A stretch of DNA of 64,000 nt from Paenibacillus sp. BIHB 4019 (GCF_002741035.1 NZ_CP016808.1:6961001-7025000), one strand, 5' to 3'. Positions 18,727 to 27,402 are shown, counted from the first letter of the stretch. Notes: generated from the sequence alone by a model not told the origin. Numbers and translations: made by a program.

Positions 18727-18765
18727 GTACATTGTTCACACCAGCAGGTGCCATGAACAATGTAC
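18727..18765. promoter_or_regulatory. 12-bp perfect inverted repeat upstream of the cellulase-like gene
   Basis: GTACATTGTTCA (18727-18738) and TGAACAATGTAC (18754-18765) are exact reverse complements over a 15-nt spacer that itself contains CACC-AGCA-GGTG. No T run follows, so it is more an operator or leader stem than a terminator. It lies 91 bp upstream of the chosen start, downstream of or at the likely promoter. Confidence 0.55.
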
Positions 18766-18844
18766 GGATGCTGATGGAACATATTCGGATTTACCGAGTG
18801 ATATACCGGATAAGCTTGGCAAGCCTAATCTCATCAGAACTCAT

Positions 18845-19756
18845 TTAATATCCCTCATCGCCAGCCGGCATAAACAGCTCGACGAAGCGCTCAGCCGCAA
18901 CCGACAGCTTTCTGTCCTGACGTACGGCAAGCCCGATGCTGCGCGGTGGAAGCGGGTCCTCTACTAATAATTCAAACAGCATGCCATTATTTAATTCTTC
19001 CTGCACAAAAGAACGGCTAATGAAGGCTGCCCCGTAACCGAGCCTGGCGAACTGGGCGAGCAAATCAATGCTGCCAAGCTCGATATCCGGCTTTACCACC
19101 TGTCCCTTGCCCGCAAACCATTGTTCAATAAATTCCCTCGTGCTGCTTCCCGGAGATAATAACAGGAGCGGCAGCTCAGCCAGCTGCTGCATCGACAAAG
19201 CTCCACTTGCGGCCGAACGGCGGGCTAGCTCCGCATAAGCCTCCCCAACTACAAAACAATCCTCCAGCACCGCAAGCGTCTGAATATTCAGCTGTGAATC
19301 GTTTATGGGCAGATGGATAATGGCACAATCGATTTCTCCTTCCCTTAAGCGCTGCGTAATATCAGGCGTTTTCCCATGCGAAAGCCGGATGCGGATACCC
19401 GGATAATCGCGATGAAAGGTATTTAATTGCGGCAGCAAAAGATGCTTAATCAGCGAATCGCTCGCTCCGATGCGGATTTCCCCCTCATTCAGCAGCTTCA
19501 TATTTTGCAAATGCTTTTGCGAAGAATCCAGCATGGAAAAGGATTGCTCTACATAGCCCAGCAGCGCTCGCCCTTCTTCGGTAAGCTCGACGCCCTTCGA
19601 CAGTCGATGAAAAAGCTTGAGCTGCAAAGCCTCCTCCATCTGCTTAATCGCATAGCTGACCGATGGCTGCGTAATATGCAGCTCGTGCGCCGCTCTTGTT
19701 AAATTTTTGCAGCGTGCTGTATGCAGAAAAATGCGATACCATTCCAGATTGAACAT
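18845..19756 (-). CDS. LysR-family transcription regulator
   Basis: A 303-residue LysR-type regulator: N-terminal winged helix-turn-helix (1-60; NLEWYRIFLHTARCKNLTRA, ITQPSVSYAIKQME), linker helix, and a periplasmic-binding-like effector domain (about 88-295; GEIRIGASDS, LSHGKT, GEIDCAIIHLP). RBS AGAGGTGG stands 9 nt before the ATG. It is divergent from aroA across a 105-bp intergenic region, the usual arrangement for a LysR protein controlling its neighbour, so control of aroA-aroC by a shikimate or aromatic-pathway effector is a reasonable guess. A 10-bp inverted repeat with one mismatch lies between the genes. The closest type looks like the CysL/YwfK group, though the effector cannot be read. 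Confidence 0.88.
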   Translation of the reverse strand: MFNLEWYRIFLHTARCKNLTRAAHELHITQPSVSYAIKQMEEALQLKLFHRLSKGVELTEEGRALLGYVEQSFSMLDSSQKHLQNMKLLNEGEIRIGASDSLIKHLLLPQLNTFHRDYPGIRIRLSHGKTPDITQRLREGEIDCAIIHLPINDSQLNIQTLAVLEDCFVVGEAYAELARRSAASGALSMQQLAELPLLLLSPGSSTREFIEQWFAGKGQVVKPDIELGSIDLLAQFARLGYGAAFISRSFVQEELNNGMLFELLVEDPLPPRSIGLAVRQDRKLSVAAERFVELFMPAGDEGY

Positions 19757-19789
19757 TTGGTATAGACCACCTCTATATCATTTTCAATA

Positions 19790-19834
19790 AAATCCGATTT
19801 CACTTATTTCATTTTCTTCATTATAATCGGGTTT
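19790..19834. promoter_or_regulatory. Inverted repeat between LysR and aroA genes
   Basis: AAATCCGATT (19790-19799) and AATCGGGTTT (19825-19834) are reverse complements except for one base, 35 bp from centre to centre. This is a candidate LysR-type binding pair upstream of aroA (ATG 19862). The spacing is wider than a single LysR box, which would fit a tetramer contacting two half sites. Confidence 0.35.
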
Positions 19835-19861
19835 AGACAAGAAAACAAAAGAGGTGGAAAT

Positions 19862-21214
19862 ATGGACGGATTCCAGCCCGATTTAGCTGCACGCTCCCCT
19901 TGGTCGGCCCATAGCGATAAACAGCAGGTGACCCTGAATCCTCCAAGCGGAGCAATGGAAGGAACGGTGCGCATACCGGGAAGCAAAAGCTTAACTAACC
20001 GCGCCCTCATTATAGCCGCGCTTGCCGTAGGAAAATCGCAAATTGACGGTTTATTATTAAGCGATGATTCCTACTGGTGCATTGCCGCATTAAAGCAGCT
20101 CGGAGTAAAGATCACTATCGAAGGAGACACCGCTTATGTCGATGGCTGCGGAGGAAACTGGCCTATCTCATCTGGCGAGCTGTACGTCGGAGCTGCTGGC
20201 ACGATTGCGCGTTTTTTGCCCGGAGCTTTAGCTATTGGAGATGGCGTTTGGGCGATTAAAGGCACTAGGCGGTTGCACGAGCGGCCGCTGGCTCCCTTGC
20301 TGGATGCACTGACGCATTTAGGAGCAGCGTTTGAATACGAGCAAGCCGAGCGTTCACTCCCCTTCGTCCTTCAGGCAAACGGATTGCAGGGCGGGACGGT
20401 GCTGCTGCCTGGCTCTACATCAAGTCAATTCATAAGCGGTTTGCTGTTAGCCGCCCCTTATGCGAAAGCGCCGATAACAGTGCGCATAGATGGGGAAGTC
20501 GTGCAAAAAGACTATGTCGAAATGACCGTTGCGATGATGGCTTTGTTTGGTGCAGCACCTGTTGCATCTCTGGACACAGACGCCCCCTGCATTACGATAC
20601 CTACGGGAAAATATGAAGCACGCTCCGTTCTTCTGGAGCCTGATGTATCGACCTGCTGTTATTTCTGGGCGCTCGCCGCGCTTACCGCAGGGCGCATAAG
20701 AACGGAAGGCATTGACGCCAGCCGTACAAGCCAGCCCGATATTGCAATGCTCGGCGTGCTGGAGCAGATGGGTTGTACGATTGTCCGCGGCGCAAGCTTT
20801 GTTGAAGTCCATGGACCAGAGCGTTTGAAGGGCGGCTTTACCGTCAGCATGCAAAAATGGTCGGATCAGACGCTGACGCTCGCTGTCCTAGCTATTTTTA
20901 CAGATGGTCCCATTACACTGAAAGATGCCGCTCATATTAGACATCACGAATGTGACCGGATAGCTGCTATTTGCACGGAATTGGGCAAACTAGGCATTCG
21001 CGTATTGGAATATGAAGACGGCCTAACCGTTTTTCCCGGCAAGCCGCAAGCCGCTTTATTAAATAGCCATGATGACCATCGCATGGCTATGGCCCTTTCT
21101 TTAATTGGTTCAAAAGTTTCTAATCTGCAAATTTCCGACCCGGGCTGTGTCTCCAAAACAAACCCGAAATATTTTGAGCAATTGGCTGCACTAGGCTTTC
21201 AAATAAACGAATAG
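19862..21214 (+). CDS. aroA: 3-phosphoshikimate 1-carboxyvinyltransferase (EPSP synthase)
   Basis: The sixth step of the shikimate pathway: shikimate-3-phosphate plus PEP gives EPSP. The 450-residue protein has the twin inverse alpha/beta barrel signatures: PGSKSLTNRALI (Lys42 corresponds to E. coli K22), the RPLAPLLDAL block with R141, SSQFISGLLLAAPY, KWSDQTLTLAVLA, HHECDRI and DDHRMAMALSL. The usual LxGNAGTAMRP loop reads LYVGAAGTIARFLP (107-120), so the equivalents of N94, A98 and P101 are Ala, Ile and Phe. This loop shapes the PEP/glyphosate pocket. GAGGTGG precedes the ATG. It is followed after 19 nt by aroC. A second, more typical aroA may exist elsewhere in the genome; the LysR neighbour suggests a specially regulated copy. 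Confidence 0.9.
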   Translation: MDGFQPDLAARSPWSAHSDKQQVTLNPPSGAMEGTVRIPGSKSLTNRALIIAALAVGKSQIDGLLLSDDSYWCIAALKQLGVKITIEGDTAYVDGCGGNWPISSGELYVGAAGTIARFLPGALAIGDGVWAIKGTRRLHERPLAPLLDALTHLGAAFEYEQAERSLPFVLQANGLQGGTVLLPGSTSSQFISGLLLAAPYAKAPITVRIDGEVVQKDYVEMTVAMMALFGAAPVASLDTDAPCITIPTGKYEARSVLLEPDVSTCCYFWALAALTAGRIRTEGIDASRTSQPDIAMLGVLEQMGCTIVRGASFVEVHGPERLKGGFTVSMQKWSDQTLTLAVLAIFTDGPITLKDAAHIRHHECDRIAAICTELGKLGIRVLEYEDGLTVFPGKPQAALLNSHDDHRMAMALSLIGSKVSNLQISDPGCVSKTNPKYFEQLAALGFQINE

Positions 21215-21233
21215 ACGCAGAGGATGATCGATT

Positions 21234-22289
21234 ATGGCAGGAAACACATTCGGAGAAGCTTTTAAAATCACTACCTTTGGCGAGTCCCATGGCGAGGCGG
21301 TTGGTGTCATTGTCGATGGCGTAACGCCGGGCATCGAACTTGATGAAGCCTACATTCAGCGGCAAATGGACCGGCGCAAGCCCGGGCAATCGTCCGTCAC
21401 CTCCCCGCGCAAGGAATATGATATCGTTCATATTTTATCGGGCATGTTCGAGGGAAAAACGACTGGAACGCCGCTCTTCGTTATTTTGCATAATCAGGAT
21501 ATAAGGCCGGATGCGTATAGCGATATCCAGCATTCCTTTCGCCCGGGCCATGCCGATTTCACTTATTTGCAAAAGTATGGCATTCGCGATCATAGAGGAA
21601 GTGGACGGGCCTCTGGCAGAGAAACGGCTGGAAGAGTAGCCGGCGGTGCCATCGCCCGCAAGCTGCTGGAGCAAAGGGGTGTGCAGGTGCTTGCCTATAC
21701 GCAGGCTATCGGAGGCATTGAATGCGAAACCTTCGATGAGAGCATCATAGAACAAAATGCCGTTCGTGCCTGTGACGCCGCCGCCGGAGCGAAAATGATC
21801 CGCAAAATTGAACAGCTCGCAGCCATTGGCGACAGCTGCGGCGGCATTGTAGAATGCCGGATTCGTGGCGTAGTGCCTGGTCTTGGAGAGCCGGTATTTG
21901 ACAAATTGGATGCGGAGCTGGCGAAAGCGATGCTATCGATTGGCGCCGTAAAAGGCATTGAATTTGGCGCTGGCTTCGCTGCCGCCTCCATGCTCGGCAG
22001 CGAGCATAATGACGGGATGAGCAGCGACGGATTTCTCAGCAATCATTCGGGCGGCATCATAGGGGGCATCAGCACGGGACAGGACATTATTTTTCGTATA
22101 AGCGTTAAACCGACCTCCTCCATTTCGGTTCCGCAGCAAACGGTCAACATTCACGGCGAGGAGCAGGAAATAAGAACCGAGGGACGGCATGATCCTTGCA
22201 TTTGTCCGAGAATTGTCCCCGTTGTGGAAGCGATGGTCTGCCTCGTATTGGAGGATCAGTACAAGCGGCAAGCCGCCATGCTCGGCTAG
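21234..22289 (+). CDS. aroC: Chorismate synthase
   Basis: Converts EPSP to chorismate with reduced FMN, the last shared step to aromatic compounds. The 351-residue protein is of normal length and shows the family signatures GESHG near the N-terminus, the RPGHADFTYLQKYG block, the central RGSGRASGRETAGRVAGGA block (His, Arg and Ser contacts to FMN and EPSP) and the C-terminal RHDPCICPR motif. GAGG precedes the ATG by about 12 nt. It directly follows aroA, so EPSP made by one is used by the next, and both are probably under the divergent LysR regulator. A strong terminator follows. Confidence 0.96.
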   Translation: MAGNTFGEAFKITTFGESHGEAVGVIVDGVTPGIELDEAYIQRQMDRRKPGQSSVTSPRKEYDIVHILSGMFEGKTTGTPLFVILHNQDIRPDAYSDIQHSFRPGHADFTYLQKYGIRDHRGSGRASGRETAGRVAGGAIARKLLEQRGVQVLAYTQAIGGIECETFDESIIEQNAVRACDAAAGAKMIRKIEQLAAIGDSCGGIVECRIRGVVPGLGEPVFDKLDAELAKAMLSIGAVKGIEFGAGFAAASMLGSEHNDGMSSDGFLSNHSGGIIGGISTGQDIIFRISVKPTSSISVPQQTVNIHGEEQEIRTEGRHDPCICPRIVPVVEAMVCLVLEDQYKRQAAMLG

Positions 22290-22338
22290 ACTTAACTAAG
22301 ACAGAAATGAACTAGAATAGAACTTGACTGAAAAATAA

Positions 22339-22383
22339 CAAGAGACTGCTTTAAGGCTTCTACAGCCTCAAAGCAGTCTCTTG
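22339..22383. terminator. Bidirectional terminator between aroC and pckA
   Basis: CAAGAGACTGCTTT pairs perfectly with AAAGCAGTCTCTTG, preceded by an A-rich and followed by a T-containing flank. It serves the converging aroA-aroC and gapB-SR1P-pckA transcripts. Confidence 0.9.
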
Positions 22384-22407
22384 TTTCACTACTATCCCGT
22401 TCTTCTA

Positions 22408-23985
22408 TCAGCGCTCGTCTGGCAGTCCCACTGGACCAGCGGCGGCAATTTCCGCGCTTACGCCAACGAATTTGCGGAAATTATTTTCAAATTGTGCGGC
22501 AAGCTTGGCCGCCTGCTGATCATAGGCCGCCTTATCCTGCCATGCTTCACGGGGCAGGAGCACCGCATCCGGCACGCCTTCTACCGTGAGCGGGCAGCTC
22601 AGGCCAAATACCGGATCGGCGATAAATTCAGCCTGTTCAATGCTGCCATTAATCGCGGCCGTTACCATCGCCCGCGTATATCGCAGGTTCATCCGCTGCC
22701 CTATGCCGTGCGGCCCACCGGACCAGCCTGTATTTACCAAATACACTTTTGAATCATGCTGGGCGATTTTTTCACCGAGCATTTCCGCATATACACTTGG
22801 CTCAAGCGGCAGGAACGGCGCTCCGAAACAAGCGGAAAACGTCGCCTCCGGCTCCGTTACTCCACGCTCCGTACCCGCAAGCTTGGACGTATAGCCCGAT
22901 AGAAAATGATACATAGCCTGCTCCTTCGTCAACCTGGAAATCGGCGGCAATACGCCGCAAGCGTCAGCGGTCAGAAACAAAATAACGTTCGGATGGCCTG
23001 CTTTTCCGGCCAGCACCGCTCCTGGAATATGCTCCAATGGATAAGCAGCGCGCGTATTTTCCGTCAGATGATTGCTGTTATAATCAGGCTGCCCTGTCTG
23101 CGCATCTAACGCTACATTTTCCAGTACAGCGCCGCTGCGGATCGCCTGCCAAATTTGCGGCTCCTTCTCTTCGCTCAGCCCAATGCATTTCGCATAGCAG
23201 CCGCCTTCGAAGTTGAACACGCCATCCTCCGACCAGCCATGCTCGTCATCTCCGATGAGGCGGCGCGAAGGATCGGCAGAAAGCGTCGTCTTGCCCGTGC
23301 CCGATAGGCCGAAGAATAGCGCCGTATCGCCCTGCTCGCCTACGTTCGCCGAGCAATGCATCGACAGGACGCCCTGCAAAGGCAGCAAGTAGTTAAGCAC
23401 GCTGAAAATCGACTTTTTCATCTCGCCCGCATATTCCGTTCCGCCAATCAGCACGATTTTTTGCTCAAAAGAGATGCAAATAAACGTTTCGGACGCTGTC
23501 CCGTCACATGCAGGATCTGCCTTGAGCCCCGGAAGGGCGATGACGGTAAATTCAGGCTTATGGGAGGCAAGCTGCTCCTCGCTCGGTCGAATAAACAGCT
23601 GGCGGGCAAATAGATTATGCCAGGCATATTCATTAATAACGCGAATCGGCAGGCGGTACGCTTCATCCGCACCAGCATAGCCGTCAAAGATGAACAGCTC
23701 CTGCTGCTCCATATAACGCTTAGCTTTTTCATACAATTGGTTAAAATGCTCCGGCGAAAGCGGCTGGTTCACTTTGCCCCAAGCTACTTGCGGCAGCGAA
23801 GAAGGCTCGCATACAATAAACTTGTCTTTGGGCGAACGGCCTGTATATTGCCCCGTCAGCACCCGAAGCGCTCCCGATTCCAGCTTCGTTCCTTCGCCGC
23901 GTTTAATCGCTTGTTCCATTAGCTGCTCTGTCGTCAATTGATAATGTACGCCTTGCTGGCGCAGTCTCGATTCCATGATGCTCAT
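22408..23985 (-). CDS. pckA: Phosphoenolpyruvate carboxykinase (ATP)
   Basis: Converts oxaloacetate plus ATP to PEP, CO2 and ADP, the entry step of gluconeogenesis. At 525 residues it has the family length and motifs: [13 protein letters not shown], the active-site block [12 protein letters not shown], the kinase-1a loop [14 protein letters not shown], the metal-binding [11 protein letters not shown] and the later [11 protein letters not shown]. The ATG overlaps the TGA of the SR1P-like gene (ATGA), and GGGAGG precedes it, so the two are translationally linked. It is the last gene of the gapB-SR1P-pckA unit and ends at the bidirectional terminator. Confidence 0.96.
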   Translation of the reverse strand: MSIMESRLRQQGVHYQLTTEQLMEQAIKRGEGTKLESGALRVLTGQYTGRSPKDKFIVCEPSSLPQVAWGKVNQPLSPEHFNQLYEKAKRYMEQQELFIFDGYAGADEAYRLPIRVINEYAWHNLFARQLFIRPSEEQLASHKPEFTVIALPGLKADPACDGTASETFICISFEQKIVLIGGTEYAGEMKKSIFSVLNYLLPLQGVLSMHCSANVGEQGDTALFFGLSGTGKTTLSADPSRRLIGDDEHGWSEDGVFNFEGGCYAKCIGLSEEKEPQIWQAIRSGAVLENVALDAQTGQPDYNSNHLTENTRAAYPLEHIPGAVLAGKAGHPNVILFLTADACGVLPPISRLTKEQAMYHFLSGYTSKLAGTERGVTEPEATFSACFGAPFLPLEPSVYAEMLGEKIAQHDSKVYLVNTGWSGGPHGIGQRMNLRYTRAMVTAAINGSIEQAEFIADPVFGLSCPLTVEGVPDAVLLPREAWQDKAAYDQQAAKLAAQFENNFRKFVGVSAEIAAAGPVGLPDER

Positions 23986-24203
23986 GCCTGGCTTCCTCCC
24001 GTCCCTGTGTATCCGCCTGCCCCATTTCCACTTGCTTGCATATGCCCCGAGCTAACTAGTCCGCCCCCAGACCTCGCCTCCACACATGCCTCTTCCTTGC
24101 ATTCCGAATAATAATTAGTTACCTTCTTCGTTGGTTGTGTATCAATCAGCGTCATGCAGTGCTTGCAATAAATGGCTCCCATTTCTATACCGTGATTTCG
24201 CAT
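23982..24203 (-). CDS. SR1P-family GapA-binding peptide with C-terminal extension
   Basis: A 73-residue protein whose core [14 protein letters not shown] plus KVTNYYSEC matches SR1P, the peptide coded by the dual-function RNA SR1 of B. subtilis (MGTIxC, CxxC, KVTxxY, then C). SR1P binds GapA and promotes the GapA-RNase J1 interaction. Here a Gly/Ser-rich tail of about 27 residues is added. GGTGAAGG precedes the ATG at 24201-24203, inside the end of gapB. The family start would be the later ATG at 24180-24182, two bases behind the gapB stop, giving 66 residues. The gene sits between gapB and pckA as a normal cistron rather than a separate small RNA gene. Confidence 0.78.
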   Translation of the reverse strand: MRNHGIEMGAIYCKHCMTLIDTQPTKKVTNYYSECKEEACVEARSGGGLVSSGHMQASGNGAGGYTGTGGSQA

Positions 24204-25216
24204 GAATCCTTCACCCTTTCCATCATTAGATTGGCTACATCCATTACGCGGCATGCATATGCCCATTCATTGTCATACCAAGCAATTACTTTAATCTGAT
24301 TGTCCATGACCAGCGTCGAAAGCCCGTCTACCATAGCCGATTTCGAACAGCCAATATAGTCGGCCGATACGAGCGGCTCCTGTGCAAAGCCGATATAAGA
24401 AGACTTGCTGCCTTCTGCAGCCGCTTTCAAAACTGCATTTACTTCCACGGCTGTCGTATGGCGCTCCGTTTGAACGGTGAGGTCAATTAACGATACATCC
24501 TGCGTCGGAACACGCAGCGACATGCCCTGAATGCGCGAGGACAAATGCGGCAGCACATCTGCAAGCGCCTTGCCGACCCCTGTCGTCGTAGGCACAATAG
24601 ACTGGGTGCAGGATCTAGCCCTGCGCAAATCCTCATGCGGATTGTCCAAATGATTTTGATCAGAAGTATAGGAATGCACCGTCGTCATCCAGCCAGACTG
24701 GACACGGAACGCTTGATCCAGTACATGAAGGACCGGAGCCACACAGTTTGTCGTACAGGAGGCGGCTGATAACAGCTGATGCTCCTCCGGGCGATAAAGA
24801 TGCTCATTAACACCCATCACAATCGTCAAGTCCATTTGCTTGCCAGGCGCTGTAATGAGCACCCGATCAGCCCCTGAAGCAATATGCTTCAGCGCACCTT
24901 GCCGATCATTGAATTTCCCGGTTGCGTCAATGGCCAGCTCGACACCATAACGATGCCACATAATGTTCTCTGGCGCTCTTTCATATACGACCTGTATGGG
25001 ATGTCCGTTAATGACCAGCTGCTGATCGCGAGTCCGTATATCAGCCTTCCAGCTCCCATGTACCGAATCGTATTTCAATAGATGAGCAATGGTCTCCACA
25101 GGATAAACGCTGTTAATAGCCCTCAATACAACTGCCGGATTCGGCTCAGACAACATTTTCCTAACGAGCAGCCGTCCGATTCTCCCCATTCCGCTAATGC
25201 CAACCCCGCGGTGCAT
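24185..25216 (-). CDS. gapB: Glyceraldehyde-3-phosphate dehydrogenase, GapB type
   Basis: A 343-residue dehydrogenase with the Rossmann start GISGMGRIGRLLVRK, catalytic Cys in SAASCTTNCVAPV, the HSYTSDQ block and C-terminal WYDNEWAYACRV. Its linkage to pckA, and the lack of any glycolytic gene around it, point to the gluconeogenic, NADPH-preferring GapB rather than glycolytic GapA; coenzyme choice is inferred, not proven by the sequence. Start: ATG at 25214-25216 with AGGGGG 10 nt upstream. First gene of the operon; a candidate promoter lies directly upstream. In B. subtilis CcpN represses gapB, pckA and sr1, which are here one unit. Confidence 0.88.
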   Translation of the reverse strand: MHRGVGISGMGRIGRLLVRKMLSEPNPAVVLRAINSVYPVETIAHLLKYDSVHGSWKADIRTRDQQLVINGHPIQVVYERAPENIMWHRYGVELAIDATGKFNDRQGALKHIASGADRVLITAPGKQMDLTIVMGVNEHLYRPEEHQLLSAASCTTNCVAPVLHVLDQAFRVQSGWMTTVHSYTSDQNHLDNPHEDLRRARSCTQSIVPTTTGVGKALADVLPHLSSRIQGMSLRVPTQDVSLIDLTVQTERHTTAVEVNAVLKAAAEGSKSSYIGFAQEPLVSADYIGCSKSAMVDGLSTLVMDNQIKVIAWYDNEWAYACRVMDVANLMMERVKDSCEITV

Positions 25217-25243
25217 TTCCTCATTCCCCCTTCGCTTATTTGC

Positions 25244-25281
25244 TAATAGCATACATCATTACACTTTTATAATACAACATA
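25244..25281 (-). promoter_or_regulatory. Candidate gapB operon promoter with CcpN-like motifs
   Basis: On the minus strand TTGTAT and TATGCT lie 18 bp apart, a possible sigma-A promoter. Two related words overlap it: TATGTTGTATT (25271-25281) and TATGCTATTA (25244-25253). They resemble the CcpN site TRTGHYATAYW as I remember it (one and two or more departures). Position over the promoter would fit repression. Confidence 0.4.
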
Positions 25282-25514
25282 AATATTTTTATGACGCACT
25301 AAATAATTTTTTATCACCTTTAATTGTCACATATATGTCGAATTAATCAGGGAATACCGCTATATGATGCATCACAGAGATAAAGCTTTCGATGGCCACC
25401 AATCCCTTGCCTTTACGTACCTGTATCAAGAAATACAAATTAGCCCTTAGATCATTGCTGATCCAAAGGCTGCAATTGTTGTTTAATGGTCGATAGCAAC
25501 TAAACTCTTCTTTC

Positions 25515-25610
25515 CTATGATTTATTTCCGCCTTTGCTCGCTTTACTGCCTTGCTTGTCCGAGGTGCGAGTAGTTGTATTTTGTGCGCCATGCCCTTGCT
25601 GCTTAGCCAA
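25515..25610 (-). CDS. Small hydrophilic peptide, 31 aa
   Basis: Begins with a TTG at 25608-25610, 8 nt behind a strong AAAGGAGGG site, and encodes MAKQQGHGAQNTTT followed by RTSDKQGSKASKGGNKS. The peptide is Lys/Gln/Gly/Ser-rich, with no hydrophobic segment. It starts about 60 nt behind the RNase J stop on the same strand. A competing ATG in another frame is only 3 nt behind the GGAGG and would give a less natural peptide. The basic, disordered make-up recalls small spore or nucleic-acid-associated peptides; no family can be named. Confidence 0.55.
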   Translation of the reverse strand: MAKQQGHGAQNTTTRTSDKQGSKASKGGNKS

Positions 25611-25668
25611 TTCATATCCCTCCTTTCGAAAAACATCCATATATGATTTACAAAACAAGCATTATTAT

Positions 25669-27342
25669 TCACACCTCTATAATGATCGGGAGAATCATTG
25701 GCCTTCTTTTGGTTTGGGCAAATAAGAAACGTCCCAAGGTGTCTCTTAACGTCTTCTTCATCATATTCCACTGGCTTCCGTGCTCCTCCAGCAGTTTTTC
25801 AACTGTCGCTTCCACAAGCTGATTGATCTCTTGCATGAGCGCTTCGGAGTCCCGAACATAAACAAATCCCCGGGAAATGATGTCCGGACCGGAAAGAATA
25901 TGCCCTTCCGTTTTGCTAAGCGTGATGACAATAACAAGAATGCCGTCAGCCGAGAGCTGTTTTCGGTCGCGGAGTACAACATTCCCAATATCTCCAATCC
26001 CTAATCCGTCCACCAACATATTGCCCGCAGGGATTTTGCTTCCTTTACGTGCAATTTGGTTTTCGATTTCCACGGTCTCTCCATTGTTAACGATAAAAAT
26101 GTTCTCCTCGGCAACTCCCACCGACCTCGCAAGCTGCTGGTGCTGATAAAGCATGCGGAATTCGCCATGAACCGGAATAAAATATTTGGGCTTCATTAAG
26201 GTAAGCATTAATTTCAGCTCTTCTTGGTTGCCGTGACCGGATACGTGCATACCTGTTGCGCTTCCCGAGCCATATATAACATTTGCGCCAAGCAAATAAA
26301 GATTGTCAATGATGCGCGCAACATTGCGCTCATTGCCCGGAATAGCGGTTGCGGCAATAATAACCGTATCGCCCGGCATAATTTCGATTTGCCGATGATT
26401 CGAGCTTGCCAAACGTGAGAGTACAGCCATAGGCTCTCCCTGGCTTCCTGTACATAGGACAGCAATATTTTCAGGGGCATAACGATCCGTATCTCCGGCA
26501 TCGATAAGCATATCGTCGGGAATGGTTAAATAGCCTAACTCCTTGGCTACAGAAGTTACATTCACCATGCTTCGGCCAAGCAGGACAAGCTTTCGGCCCG
26601 TGTTAGCGGCCGCGTCAACAATTTGCTGAACCCGATGGACGTTAGACGCGAAAGTTGAAATAAACACCTTCTGCTGAGCTTTGCTGAATGCTTCTGTAAT
26701 GTGATCCCCAACCAGCCGTTCCGATGGCGTAAAGCCAGGCCGTTCGGCATTGGTGCTTTCTGACAACAGCAGCAGCACGCCATTTTTGCCAATATCGGCC
26801 ATTCGATGCAGATCAGGATATTGATGATTGACGGGTGACATATCAAATTTAAAATCGCCTGTATGTACAACCGTTCCTTCAGGTGTATGCAGGGCAATTC
26901 CCAAGCAATCCGGAATGCTATGGTTAGTGCTGAAAAATGACACCTGAATCGGACCAAAGGCGATACGCGAATTCGAATCAATTAAATTTAGCTGCGTTGT
27001 ACGAAGAAGGCCATGCTCCTTCAGCTTTATTTCAATCAGGCCAATGGTTAATCTTGAGGCATAAATCGGGATATTCAGTTGTTTCAAAAAATAAGGAATG
27101 CCGCCAATATGGTCCTCATGTCCATGTGTTATGATTAGAGCCTTTACCTTTTCTGTATGATTTAACAAATAGGTTACATCCGGAATAATGAGATCAATGC
27201 CCAAAAAACTCTCGTCAGGAAATTTAGATCCACAGTCAATCACGATGATATCGTCCGCGTATTGTAAAATGTACATATTTTTACCGATCTCATTAACCCC
27301 GCCTAATGCAGCAACGGATAGTTTATTCCGCACTTTCACCAC
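25669..27342 (-). CDS. Ribonuclease J family protein
   Basis: A 557-residue metallo-beta-lactamase/beta-CASP ribonuclease that degrades or matures RNA by 5'-3' exo- and endonucleolytic cleavage. The zinc-binding block THGHEDHIGG (about 77-86), later GDFKFD and the beta-CASP/C-terminal PVHGEFRML motif are all present, and the length is that of RNase J1/J2. The first residues KLSVAALGGVNEIGKNMY match the family start. GGGAGG lies 6 nt before the GTG at 27340-27342, which is followed by another GTG. It may be a second copy beside the main rnjA of the genome, so J1 or J2 cannot be decided here. Near SR1P it is notable because SR1P is known to modulate a GapA-RNase J1 contact. Confidence 0.92.
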   Translation of the reverse strand: MVKVRNKLSVAALGGVNEIGKNMYILQYADDIIVIDCGSKFPDESFLGIDLIIPDVTYLLNHTEKVKALIITHGHEDHIGGIPYFLKQLNIPIYASRLTIGLIEIKLKEHGLLRTTQLNLIDSNSRIAFGPIQVSFFSTNHSIPDCLGIALHTPEGTVVHTGDFKFDMSPVNHQYPDLHRMADIGKNGVLLLLSESTNAERPGFTPSERLVGDHITEAFSKAQQKVFISTFASNVHRVQQIVDAAANTGRKLVLLGRSMVNVTSVAKELGYLTIPDDMLIDAGDTDRYAPENIAVLCTGSQGEPMAVLSRLASSNHRQIEIMPGDTVIIAATAIPGNERNVARIIDNLYLLGANVIYGSGSATGMHVSGHGNQEELKLMLTLMKPKYFIPVHGEFRMLYQHQQLARSVGVAEENIFIVNNGETVEIENQIARKGSKIPAGNMLVDGLGIGDIGNVVLRDRKQLSADGILVIVITLSKTEGHILSGPDIISRGFVYVRDSEALMQEINQLVEATVEKLLEEHGSQWNMMKKTLRDTLGRFLFAQTKRRPMILPIIIEV

Positions 27343-27366
27343 AATCAGCCTCCCGTTCTATTTAGT

Positions 27367-27402
27367 AAAAAGACGCCCGGAATGGGGACCGGGCGTCTTT
27401 TT
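27367..27402. terminator. Bidirectional terminator
   Basis: AAAAAGACGCCCGG pairs with CCGGGCGTCTTTTT across an 8-nt loop. It ends the coat-protein transcript ahead of the RNase J gene. Confidence 0.9.

Noticed and set aside
25343..25771. 142-codon minus-strand frame behind RNase J
   Set aside because: It overlaps the end of the RNase J gene, is in a different frame and lacks a start site. The 31-residue peptide at 25515..25610 explains the strong ribosome binding site better.
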